Positions 51,201-59,819 of a stretch of DNA of 64,000 nt are shown here, in pieces; position 1 is the stretch's first letter; every line of letters begins with the position of its first letter. Made by a program: the position numbers and the translations under genes. The stretch comes from Elusimicrobiota bacterium (GTDB taxonomy: Bacteria; Elusimicrobiota; Endomicrobiia; Endomicrobiales; Endomicrobiaceae). The DNA is taken from the NCBI GenBank assembly GCA_017525905.1, contig JAFXSD010000076.1:82293-146292 (forward strand). The letters are read 5' to 3'. Under the pieces are notes generated by a model. The model was not told the DNA's origin and searched no databases. It saw only the letters and a program-made list of their open reading frames with translations.

Positions 51201-54200
51201 TTTTTATAATTTCATTAAAGTTTTTATCATAATAATCAATATTATCTACATTTACTACATTGATTATGAATCTTGATATAGCCAAAGCCATATAATACTT
51301 ATGAACTAAAGATGTGTTTCTATCAAAAAAACTTTGCAATTCAGTATTTATTATGTTATTAAAATTATCATTTAAAAATATCCATATTCCCAACAAATTG
51401 TTTTCGGTTTCCAATTTATTTATTTTTAATCTTAATATCTCTTTCATTAAATTCGTTATTTGAATTAAATCTTGTTTGTTTTTTATTAGAGATATAAAAT
51501 CGGTATTTATGTTTTCTTTATCAGCTTTTAAAAATCTCTCTTCCGTTTCAATAAAATCTTCTAATAAATATTCAAATTCATTAACATTGTGTTGATATTT
51601 TTCAAAAAGTTTTTTTATTGTTTTTGTATCATTTGCTATTTTATTTTTTTGTTTTGAAGTTAAAGTCGTATCCGGAACAATTGTTATATTTGAAGCCAAA
51701 CCCATCGGTAACTCTTTGAGTTGATTTTCTTTTGTATTGTCTACCAAAGTAGTTATAGGCCTTACTTGAACAATGTAAACAATATTGTCCTTTATTAAAA
51801 ACTCTATATCTACCGGATAACCTTCGGTCTGTTCGAACCACTCCATTATCTTTACCAGATCTTGCAGAACTTCGTCGGTTATTGTCTGTTTGTTTGTATA
51901 AGATCCGTCAATTTTTTTCCCGCTTTTTATGTCTATAACAAAAGAATACGGATTTATTCTTCCGGAAACAATATCATCTCCTTGTCCGTTTATAACCTGA
52001 ACAAGTCTGTTATGTTCTGTGTCTTCACTCATCATTATTCCGGCTTTATCGGCATTTATCCATTCTTCAATTAATATTGTAGGCTTTATTAAAACTTTTG
52101 ATTTAAGCATGTAATCCATAGCATTTGGAGAGAAAAAAGAAGCTAAAGAACTTTTTATTGCTTTCGCAATATCGTCATACTCAACATTCCCGTAACTTTC
52201 CGCTATTCCCGCCGCAGAATGTTCTTCTGAATCTTCACCTACGCCAGAAGATCTTACTATCGCAAGTTTATCCTTAAACATTTCTAAATTTTCTTCCCCG
52301 ATATATTCTATTATTTTGTCGTCACTTATTTCTTTTATTAAATCCGTGATTTGAGATATAATATTTTGAATTTCTTTATAATCGGAATTTGTTTTCCCTT
52401 CCTTATTGATGAGTGTTTCCAATTTGTTGTATAGAAAAGAATATTGCTCTCCCAATAATTTTTCAAGAATTTCATAATCTATGACAATGCCGTTTGGACT
52501 TGCCACATTTTTTATTCCTGTATCTTTTTTCAGTTGTTTGATTGATAAATGTAATTTTGCCTGCCCTGCCGCTTTTGCTCCTACTCTTTTACTATCTAAA
52601 GATTCTTTTTCACCAAAGCGATACACTTTGTTTTTTGATGTGTGAGGTAAGAAATTTTGAAGTTTTAAAACTTTTTTATTTATTTTTCTATGTTCTACAT
52701 ACGGAACAAATTCTTCGGTAATTTCTTGCTTTCTATATATTGTCAATAAATTTGCCAACCAATCATTATCTCCTGATTGATAATAAATATATTCAATAAT
52801 ACTATCGATAAATTTATTGCTTTTATACCTTTCAATAAAATCTTTTATTTTCCCCTCTTGATGTGTGTCTATATATTCCTGCAATTCCAATAAAACATTT
52901 TTCCCTTTTGCATTTTTAAATACTTTATTTTCGAATAATAATAATTTATTGTTTTTTGTGTCTACCAAAACAATATCATTTTCCTGTAATACTATATCTT
53001 TTTCTTCTATATCTTGTACCTGCAAACCTTCTTCCTGCCTTACATTTCCTATAGATTGATAGAACTTTATTCTCATTTTTTTATCTTTATCCATTATTTG
53101 AGAATCGTTTACTATCATTGCAGTTTTTTCGTACTCTCTAAGAAGTATAGCTGCATGACTGGAATAAGATCCTCCAGTAAATAATGATACTTGATGTTGC
53201 GACGCTTCTTTGACATTGTCCGGACTTGCATATTTATTGATATACACATTTCTTTCACTTGTATTTTTATTATCCATTAATCCGAAAACAGTTTTTCTTT
53301 TTTGTTTGGAAGTAGAAATTATTGTTCCGTAAGCAACCGCAGTTTTTGATTCCGATATCTGTTCTTTCAATTTAGATCTGTAATTTAAAATTTCCACATC
53401 GTTTAACGGTTCTATCGGATATGTTTTATAACCTTCTGTTTCAAGTATTTTTGCCAATTGTTGTAAGTTAAGAGATATTCTTCCGGCATTAGATTTTAAA
53501 TTTTGAGGAAAACCTGCAAGCTCACTTGAAGAATATCTTAAAATACCGTTTTTGTCGACCAAAATTGTGACTGCCAGAAATTCTCCTTTTGTGTTTTCGT
53601 TCAATCTCCCATTGTTCAACTTTATATATCCTGTTTTTACGACATATCCGCCTACTTTACCTATTGTTGTAAAATTTAAATCACCTTGCGGAATTTGGGA
53701 CAGTAATGCACCTTGATTCAGCATATCCGTCTCTTGATAATTTCCGGGTTCAGAATTAAGCATTTCGGACATTTTTCTTGCCGCTGAAGAAAGAGGATTA
53801 TAGTTGGTATCTCTTTTTAAAATTCCATCCGTATCTATTTTTAAATAACCGGTTGCAAAAGCTCGTTCTATCGGTTTGTTTATATATTTGTCTATTGTAT
53901 TTTGTCCGTATGTTTTTATAAACCCTACCCTTATCATCCCTATTTTTAAAAATGTCCAAAAACCTTGTTCTTGTCTCGGAATTAAAGGTAACTCTAATGA
54001 TTTTAAAATTTTATTAAGATTTCTTCTGCTGTTAAGTCTGGTTCTCACAAAATTACTTCTTATATAACTCAATGCATAATATCTTGAATATATATCCATT
54101 ATCGCAAGTTTTGCGACGTCAATATTATGTCTCATTTGAAATTTGTTGCTTATAAGATTGTTTAAAGAAGCGGCATTGTTAAAAAGAATTACCGTTTGTT

Positions 54201-57200
54201 TTGCAATATTATTAAAATCCATACCGGTTGTTAATCCTACATCTTTATTTAATTTGGCAACAATTCCGACGGGTAATCGTCTTGATTCAAAATCCCGAAC
54301 AGATTCTTTAACTTCAAAACCGATGTTTGTTAAAATATTATCGAGCATTTTTATTCTAATTGTACTTCCGTCATCTATTGCTCCTTCATGAAAATCTACA
54401 AGAATAGATTTTGTTTCTTCATTAAAATCTATAAGAATTCTTACGGAATGTGCTCCCAATTTTGCCACCCACAATACAATATTATCTTTTACAAAAATCG
54501 GAGTTTTAATATCTGTTGAAAAATCCGGATTTTCCGCTAAATCCGACAAAAATCTTTCCACTTGCGGATTTATGTTGCCCGCTGACAAATTATATACAGA
54601 TATTAAGTTAGCATCCTTTGAAATCAATGTATTATATCCTACATCTTCATAATCGCTCAAAGAATGCATTACTTTCATTACGAACGACATATTTGCCTGT
54701 TGATGTATTCTGTTAGCAAGAGCATTTATTGTCGGTATATCTTCAATTATATTACTTGATTGAGATTCTATGGGTTTTTTTTGCTCCTCAATTGTAGTAT
54801 CATTATTTTCAATTTTATCTAATATATTTTTTAAAGATCTTTTAAATAAAGAAACATTTTGAGAACTAATTTGTTCCAAATAATTTATCATTAAGTTTGT
54901 GTGATAAACAATATCATCAAATTGAGAAGAAAAATCGGTTAAGCCGTCAATTTTGTTTAAAGTATACAAGTTTTCATCCAACAACTTCATATATATATCA
55001 AAAAGAAAAATAACTCCGTCTAATTTTTCGGCATCCACGGTATTTGTTGTCATAATGTATGTAGGATTATGCTGACTCGGTCTAAAATTAAAAAGTTTTT
55101 TAGAAATAAAAATTAATACACTTGTAAAAGAATATCGCCTGCTGTCAAAAAACACATTCGGTGTCTGTTTTATTAAAGAAAAGCTTTTTTCTTTACAAAA
55201 TTCTTCTATTGTTAAATTATTTGCTGCAGAATCTGCAATTTTTAGATTTCTCGTATATGATATCTTAGGTGTTCTGTTTTCCATTTCTTTGAAGAAATTC
55301 AACTCCCTCACAAAACCGTTAAATTTTGTTTTCAACTCAGAATCAAATAAATCTTTTTTAGCATCGATATCTTTCGTAAAACGCAAAATACTTTCAAGAG
55401 TCGGATCTGTTCCGTTTTCATTTACTCTAACAGCAATACGACCGTTAACTATTTTTAAATATTTATTTTGATGAGCAATTAACTCATTATGTAATAAATC
55501 TATTAATGAACTAAACGCATATTTCCCTTGAATAGAATTTGCGGGAAGCAAGAAAATATTTGAGCTTAAATATTTTCTTGCATCTTTATGAGAACTATAT
55601 TTCGATAACATTTTATCAATTATTATTTTAAATATTTTGCTATATCTTGTATCATTGAGATCAATATTATTGGCAAGTAAAACATCAAAAACAAGATCAA
55701 TATTGGCAGCATTTTTCTTTAAAACAAACTCTAATAGTTCAACCTGTTCATCTGCTTCAAAATTTATTTTCTGTATAAGCGATTTAATATTATTATCACT
55801 TAAACTATGTTCGTCTTTTTTCATAAAGTCGGAAAAAGTTTTCAGTACCTGCTTATCCGACAAATTAATTTCTTTGATTATATCGGAAAAAAGATTCTGA
55901 AAAGAGAACAAATAACCTGCCTTCAACAACGAATTTAATATTAAACTTAAATGTTCTACTTTTTTAATATCTGTTTTATTCATCATTGCGGATAAAACAT
56001 CGTCTTTAATACTTTTTAAATCGTTCACTATAGATAAATGATTTTTATTATTAAAATCAGCTTTTTCCACTACTATGACACTTAACTCGGAATTGTATTG
56101 ATTTTTGGATATAAAATATTTTATCAATGAAACATTTGCATCATTATTCAAATCCATCCTTTTAAAAAGTGTAGGCAAAACAGTTTCCCATTTCAAAGTC
56201 AAGTTTTCGGATATTTCTTTAAAAAGATTAAGTTGGTTAGTATTTGTTATATCAATTCTCTCGGCAAGAGTTTCAACCAACAATTCAACATTACACATAA
56301 ACCTGTTCCTTATTTGTTGCAAAAGTTCTATAAAATATCCGTATTGTTCAACATTACTTAAAATAATATCCACCAAAATTTCAGCTTCTTCTTTAGAGAG
56401 TTTCCTGCCGTTTAACAGTGAAATCAATTTTTGTGTATCATCACTGTTTTTTAACGAAACAGAATAATTTGAATCTATTTTAAAATCTTTATCCGGAGAT
56501 ATGGCAAACCTGCTTACCTCATCAAAGATATTTAATTTATTTTTTAATATTAAATTTAAATATTTATGAACAGAAACCCCTATAATGGTAGCTAAAACGG
56601 CAACCGCAATACTTGGTGCAAAAAACAAAGAATATAAATAAGGAATCGATAATAAAAGTGTGGGTAAAAATCTTGATCTTGTTTGGGAACCAACTTCTGC
56701 TTTTTTTGTATCAGTATTAAATTTTTCTTTTGAATCTTTATCGGGAAAGATATTAAATAAAGTTGCTAACAAAATATCCGAAGTTTTCCAATCTAAATTA
56801 TTTTCTTTTATCCAAGCACTTATGTTGTGTGCTTTTACAAATTGATATTGAAATATTGCAAAAAGCATTAAACCAACAGGAACACTTAAACAAGATATCG
56901 CAGGAAAAGACATGGAAATAACAGCAATACTTACAGGAACGGCTCTAAATATAATTTCTTCCCAAATATGAGGTGTTTTGGATAATGTGTTAAAAAGCTT
57001 ATTTCTGTCGGACAAAGGAGCAAAAATTGAAAAATAGTTTATAGATCTTCCGTTTGATCTTAACCAACTTGCAGCCTGCTCATCATAGGAAGGTTTTATA
57101 TCACTCGCAGTTCTATAAAACTTACCTTTAAAATTTTTATCAACTTCAAGTAAAGCTTTCTGTAAACTCGGTAACATTCTTGAATAAATTTCCGCAGGTA

Positions 57201-59190
57201 TTCCTCTTAAATCTTTCCCTCTTAAATTTGAGTTTTCTATATCAAATATCATTCCTTTGCTAAAATAAAATCCTTTTCTAACAAACAGTTCTGCCATATT
57301 CAACATTATATCGTCTATATTCGGAACAAAAATATCCCGCATACCTTGTTGCGGAATAACGGCCAAAACCTGATCTACGGCAGTTTCTATTATATTTCTT
57401 ATTTCGTTTTTTTCTTTTGTGTTTATAATCTGTTTTTCATCTAACAAACTTAAATCTGCATCTTTTCCAAAAACTTCTTTTACTTTTTCTGCATTTCCCC
57501 CAAAAAGATCTTTTACCGTTGATATTAATATCTTCTGTTTATCGACATCTGTTACAGAAGAAAAGATGGTATACGATAAAGCCTGACTTTTTAATCTGCT
57601 TTGCAAGTTTATAAGTTCGATATACTTATCGTTTGCCTGTTTTATATCTTCATCTATTTTAGGAGTTATTACTATAGTGTTTACATCGTTTTTTGCCAAC
57701 AATTGTTCCAATTCACTACTATGAAAACCTCCGGTTACGGCAATTATTACCTCTTTCGAAGATTTTAACATTTCGTCTTCTTGCCTTAGTTTATCGATTG
57801 ACATCAAATGTATTTTTTCGTCTTTTAATAGATTTTTTACGAAAATATTATTTCTTTGATCGTTTATATCGTAATATTTGTTTATTTCATTAAAATCATT
57901 TTCTATTTCTTTTATTCTGTCTACTGCAGCATATTTCGCATATAAATTTCTAAAATGCTCATATTCTCTTTCAAAATATTTCCAATCGGCATCTGTTAAT
58001 TTATATTCCAAATAATCTTTAAAATATCTGCTGAAATCCGACAAAAAAGTTATTTCATATTCTTCGTTATTATAAGAGAGAGCTTTTCTTATTTCGTTTA
58101 TTAATTGCCTTTCTTCCAAAACCAATTTTATAGGATTAAAATCTTGATTATCTAAATTTATATTCAATAATTTCACGAACTCTTTAAAATTATTATTTAA
58201 ATTTATATTTTCTTTGGCACACAACGAATTTATCAATTCCAATGATTTTTGGTTATCTGTAAAATTATTCGTCTCTTTCAATAATTGAGAATAAACACCA
58301 AACGGCAATTTGTTTTTCAATAACAATATTAATTCCCGCAATTCGTATTTTACTTTTTTTATATTTATTGTATCCGAATTTTTAATCATTAACATAAACT
58401 TGGAAATGTTCGGATAATCTTCCAATCTTATAGCGGTTATATTGTTATACTTTTTCGGATTTTTATTGATATCCCGAATATATTTTATCAATTGTATGTA
58501 AAATTTTTTGTCATCTGTTTGCTTCAACAAATATTTTTCTATATTTTTATTGAACTTTTCGTTCCTTTTGTTAACATATGTTTTTTCTAACATACTTATT
58601 TCTCTGTTTACTTTTTCGGTTATTTGTTTATATTTTTCTTGGTTATTTATAATCCAAGCCAATCTTTTTATATTATCTTGATGTAAACTTACTTCATCTA
58701 TACCTTTTAATTCCACTTTACCGTTATTACTTGTTAATTTATAATATTCGCTTCCGGTTAAAACTCCCTCTTCCAACAACTTTTCTATTACTTGTTTCCT
58801 TATATTTTCATCTTTTATGGAACTTAACCAACTTACATCTATGTCTCCGTATCCGCCTTCAACATAAACTCTTTTTAAATTATATTTATCCGATATTTGA
58901 CCGATTATTTTAGCTATATTTCTTTGTGTTTGAGGATGACAATGTAAATCCTGTATATTTATTACCGTTATATCGCTTTGTGCATCTTTACTTGATGTTA
59001 TTTTCCCGTATTCGGCACTTATACTACTTACTTTATTAAATACATCTTCGTATTTACTGTTTATTTTTTCCGATTGCGGTAGTGCATAAAGGTTTGCACC
59101 TAATGCAGATACCAAAAAGCATACGGCCGTAAAAACGGCACAGATTTTTATTGAATTAAAATTTTTCTTCAAAAAATTGTTTATCATCAT
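48286..59190 (-). CDS. Giant exported multidomain protein (dikinase-like, CPBP x2, caspase-like)
   Basis: This uninterrupted frame has 3,634 codons. A signal peptide or anchor (KICAVFTAVCFLVSALGANL) opens it. About 60-530: an EreA/ChaN-like domain (DLHCHPQ, YVEGGYGD, GGFHSSE). About 725-915 and 2960-3125: duplicated CPBP-type membrane modules, each with EExxxR (WEEIIFR, WEEIFFR), FxxxH and HxxxN. About 975-1185: seven alpha-solenoid repeats of about 33 residues. His2012 lies in a PEP-utiliser phosphohistidine motif (TGGSYSSHAAI). About 2195-2485: PPDK-type ATP-grasp (VRSSGVGED at 2312, VQVRPIT at the end). His2760 and Cys2803 lie in caspase-like SFDGHG and LSSCYSW. About 3130-3634 is unassigned. 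No PEP-binding barrel is seen. AGAGGAA precedes ATGATG. Confidence 0.85.
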   Translation of the reverse strand: MMINNFLKKNFNSIKICAVFTAVCFLVSALGANLYALPQSEKINSKYEDVFNKVSSISAEYGKITSSKDAQSDITVINIQDLHCHPQTQRNIAKIIGQISDKYNLKRVYVEGGYGDIDVSWLSSIKDENIRKQVIEKLLEEGVLTGSEYYKLTSNNGKVELKGIDEVSLHQDNIKRLAWIINNQEKYKQITEKVNREISMLEKTYVNKRNEKFNKNIEKYLLKQTDDKKFYIQLIKYIRDINKNPKKYNNITAIRLEDYPNISKFMLMIKNSDTINIKKVKYELRELILLLKNKLPFGVYSQLLKETNNFTDNQKSLELINSLCAKENINLNNNFKEFVKLLNINLDNQDFNPIKLVLEERQLINEIRKALSYNNEEYEITFLSDFSRYFKDYLEYKLTDADWKYFEREYEHFRNLYAKYAAVDRIKEIENDFNEINKYYDINDQRNNIFVKNLLKDEKIHLMSIDKLRQEDEMLKSSKEVIIAVTGGFHSSELEQLLAKNDVNTIVITPKIDEDIKQANDKYIELINLQSRLKSQALSYTIFSSVTDVDKQKILISTVKDLFGGNAEKVKEVFGKDADLSLLDEKQIINTKEKNEIRNIIETAVDQVLAVIPQQGMRDIFVPNIDDIMLNMAELFVRKGFYFSKGMIFDIENSNLRGKDLRGIPAEIYSRMLPSLQKALLEVDKNFKGKFYRTASDIKPSYDEQAASWLRSNGRSINYFSIFAPLSDRNKLFNTLSKTPHIWEEIIFRAVPVSIAVISMSFPAISCLSVPVGLMLFAIFQYQFVKAHNISAWIKENNLDWKTSDILLATLFNIFPDKDSKEKFNTDTKKAEVGSQTRSRFLPTLLLSIPYLYSLFFAPSIAVAVLATIIGVSVHKYLNLILKNKLNIFDEVSRFAISPDKDFKIDSNYSVSLKNSDDTQKLISLLNGRKLSKEEAEILVDIILSNVEQYGYFIELLQQIRNRFMCNVELLVETLAERIDITNTNQLNLFKEISENLTLKWETVLPTLFKRMDLNNDANVSLIKYFISKNQYNSELSVIVVEKADFNNKNHLSIVNDLKSIKDDVLSAMMNKTDIKKVEHLSLILNSLLKAGYLFSFQNLFSDIIKEINLSDKQVLKTFSDFMKKDEHSLSDNNIKSLIQKINFEADEQVELLEFVLKKNAANIDLVFDVLLANNIDLNDTRYSKIFKIIIDKMLSKYSSHKDARKYLSSNIFLLPANSIQGKYAFSSLIDLLHNELIAHQNKYLKIVNGRIAVRVNENGTDPTLESILRFTKDIDAKKDLFDSELKTKFNGFVRELNFFKEMENRTPKISYTRNLKIADSAANNLTIEEFCKEKSFSLIKQTPNVFFDSRRYSFTSVLIFISKKLFNFRPSQHNPTYIMTTNTVDAEKLDGVIFLFDIYMKLLDENLYTLNKIDGLTDFSSQFDDIVYHTNLMINYLEQISSQNVSLFKRSLKNILDKIENNDTTIEEQKKPIESQSSNIIEDIPTINALANRIHQQANMSFVMKVMHSLSDYEDVGYNTLISKDANLISVYNLSAGNINPQVERFLSDLAENPDFSTDIKTPIFVKDNIVLWVAKLGAHSVRILIDFNEETKSILVDFHEGAIDDGSTIRIKMLDNILTNIGFEVKESVRDFESRRLPVGIVAKLNKDVGLTTGMDFNNIAKQTVILFNNAASLNNLISNKFQMRHNIDVAKLAIMDIYSRYYALSYIRSNFVRTRLNSRRNLNKILKSLELPLIPRQEQGFWTFLKIGMIRVGFIKTYGQNTIDKYINKPIERAFATGYLKIDTDGILKRDTNYNPLSSAARKMSEMLNSEPGNYQETDMLNQGALLSQIPQGDLNFTTIGKVGGYVVKTGYIKLNNGRLNENTKGEFLAVTILVDKNGILRYSSSELAGFPQNLKSNAGRISLNLQQLAKILETEGYKTYPIEPLNDVEILNYRSKLKEQISESKTAVAYGTIISTSKQKRKTVFGLMDNKNTSERNVYINKYASPDNVKEASQHQVSLFTGGSYSSHAAILLREYEKTAMIVNDSQIMDKDKKMRIKFYQSIGNVRQEEGLQVQDIEEKDIVLQENDIVLVDTKNNKLLLFENKVFKNAKGKNVLLELQEYIDTHQEGKIKDFIERYKSNKFIDSIIEYIYYQSGDNDWLANLLTIYRKQEITEEFVPYVEHRKINKKVLKLQNFLPHTSKNKVYRFGEKESLDSKRVGAKAAGQAKLHLSIKQLKKDTGIKNVASPNGIVIDYEILEKLLGEQYSFLYNKLETLINKEGKTNSDYKEIQNIISQITDLIKEISDDKIIEYIGEENLEMFKDKLAIVRSSGVGEDSEEHSAAGIAESYGNVEYDDIAKAIKSSLASFFSPNAMDYMLKSKVLIKPTILIEEWINADKAGIMMSEDTEHNRLVQVINGQGDDIVSGRINPYSFVIDIKSGKKIDGSYTNKQTITDEVLQDLVKIMEWFEQTEGYPVDIEFLIKDNIVYIVQVRPITTLVDNTKENQLKELPMGLASNITIVPDTTLTSKQKNKIANDTKTIKKLFEKYQHNVNEFEYLLEDFIETEERFLKADKENINTDFISLIKNKQDLIQITNLMKEILRLKINKLETENNLLGIWIFLNDNFNNIINTELQSFFDRNTSLVHKYYMALAISRFIINVVNVDNIDYYDKNFNEIIKIATKIYVFVLKDQKDRVVVDKNTKFISLSAASSEEQPFEDAGLKKLLEIMNIPISDSSQFSFINANFVSALQAKSEFLKKISMLKNEESVLVSFDGHGLDDSLSVGFGTDITSAEFAKALISAYNKGMNLSKITINLSSCYSWYFANNVYETLSKEFDKLEKQGKVVERQFPIIWASSGHEAQYGYSTYYKENNKITTMSNEWNGLITSIAETHPETITVKNILQAMTAVGYSNPTLFVYSNFAKKNIELAASQILNIFENSSLAEHKLSMKEKLRKAFKTKQNKINHISFFELSVFAPLKKYNKFFSLLHKFSPIWEEIFFRTLPASFAILPTTSLIVNFLIMIIFTAFQIQFLRAHNISLWIHKNNFNWTTSQILKAVLFNVFPNNELKDDFNFEQQINMNNQTKERILPTAFLSVLYIYSIFFAANIPVIVLVSVAGIVAHKFLNSLLSKEDKKEKSVAINYRNIKASEIEKLIETKRAEEKSDVTEIYILDDIENLSTQKYELVNTGIKVDGAAIFKINIDNVLIYGALNTPKIKIAKTINESNQFKREIKNILGLKGEIEIDGIVIRNGGGIGINDGLLEIGEMELPGKNGVGINDFMLSALEVKRTIGITFGQKTIIDLKQLSGQDLLTALENGRTRKVITEEQFRQLNLDENKILELRKNGIEIYVVTQSDIYKNTGISGKIIEEKEKFYIYDYYTDEKIEVDVLTAENGLEFLEQKIINSDKPIMIDIEILKENFQGKNVIEAFEILGTLLGKIKITMGLRNLNGKDIENIGYNIRFDKIPEITFGEAQKLLKSSNYMEIMSLVGEDSEFGIILKSIRDKKDKRMLEKFIDIIKERILVKSKLIETGNEFEGIELKDKKLERLLGVLLIRAEQNNYETLSQDETEFLMKDITGSNAMNVLMESMKQLEISNIKSGIKDSAEQEMLVNKIIQIILFSDRINGKQTQEQVGISDISSYRAMLAAA

Positions 59191-59204
59191 TTCCTCTTTA
59201 TAAT

Positions 59205-59239
59205 AAAAAAAGCATATAGCATTTTTACATGCTATATGC
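59205..59239 (-). terminator. Terminator-like hairpin between the small exported-protein gene and the giant gene
   Basis: GCATATAGCAT (59212-59222) pairs perfectly with ATGCTATATGC (59229-59239). Leftward it is followed by seven T, then directly by the giant gene's ribosome binding site. It includes the stop codon of the upstream gene. Confidence 0.8.
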
Positions 59240-59695
59240 CTTTTTATACCGTGTAGACATAGTTATCCCGTCAAACGTAAATAAAAGCCCCAAATATCGT
59301 AATAAAAATATAAACACAAACAAAAAGAAAAACAACGGAACTTTAATATTATCTCCATAGAAAGTAATATTTTTTATTTTCTCTTCTATAAAGGCAACAA
59401 AAGAAAAACAATATTTTAAATATTCTTTATTAACAACAACTTTATGAAATGCTGCATGTGTTTTTTGTTTTTTTGATGAAGATAAAAACAGATTTACATC
59501 CTCGAGTATGTTGCCGCAAATTTCGGAAAAAGCCTGTTTTGTTTGCTCAAAAATTTTATATTGGACGGATATAACGGCAGACACAGATATTTTCTGTGTA
59601 TTATCAAAAAATCTATTTAATATTGAAATACACGAAAAATCTACAGATGCGAAAAATAACACAGAAGACAGAAAAAGAATTGCGATTTTTTTCAT
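59225..59695 (-). CDS. Small exported/membrane protein upstream of the giant gene
   Basis: This protein of about 156 residues starts at the ATG at 59695 (ATG at 59701 is also in frame). It has a signal peptide (KKIAILFLSSVLFFASVDFS), a helical middle (KIFEQTKQAFSEICGNILED), and a C-terminal membrane helix (VPLFFFLFVFIFLLRYLGLL) with a short basic tail. No domain is recognised. It is 35 bases from the giant gene on the same strand with only a terminator hairpin between, so it may be its partner or control its expression. Confidence 0.6.
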   Translation of the reverse strand: MKKIAILFLSSVLFFASVDFSCISILNRFFDNTQKISVSAVISVQYKIFEQTKQAFSEICGNILEDVNLFLSSSKKQKTHAAFHKVVVNKEYLKYCFSFVAFIEEKIKNITFYGDNIKVPLFFFLFVFIFLLRYLGLLFTFDGITMSTRYKKAYSM

Positions 59696-59763
59696 ACACA
59701 TAAAGTATAACACTTGTACGTTTTTTTATCAATATTTTATATTGAATTTCTATATATTTTATC

Positions 59764-59811
59764 AAAAAAAAGAAACACCCTTTTTTAGAGAAAGAGTGTT
59801 TCTTTTCTTTT
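59764..59811 (-). terminator. pyrG terminator
   Basis: AAAGAAACAC (59769-59778) pairs with GTGTTTCTTT (59796-59805); leftward it is followed by a T run (59770-59764). Confidence 0.75.
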
Positions 59812-59819
59812 ATAAACAA

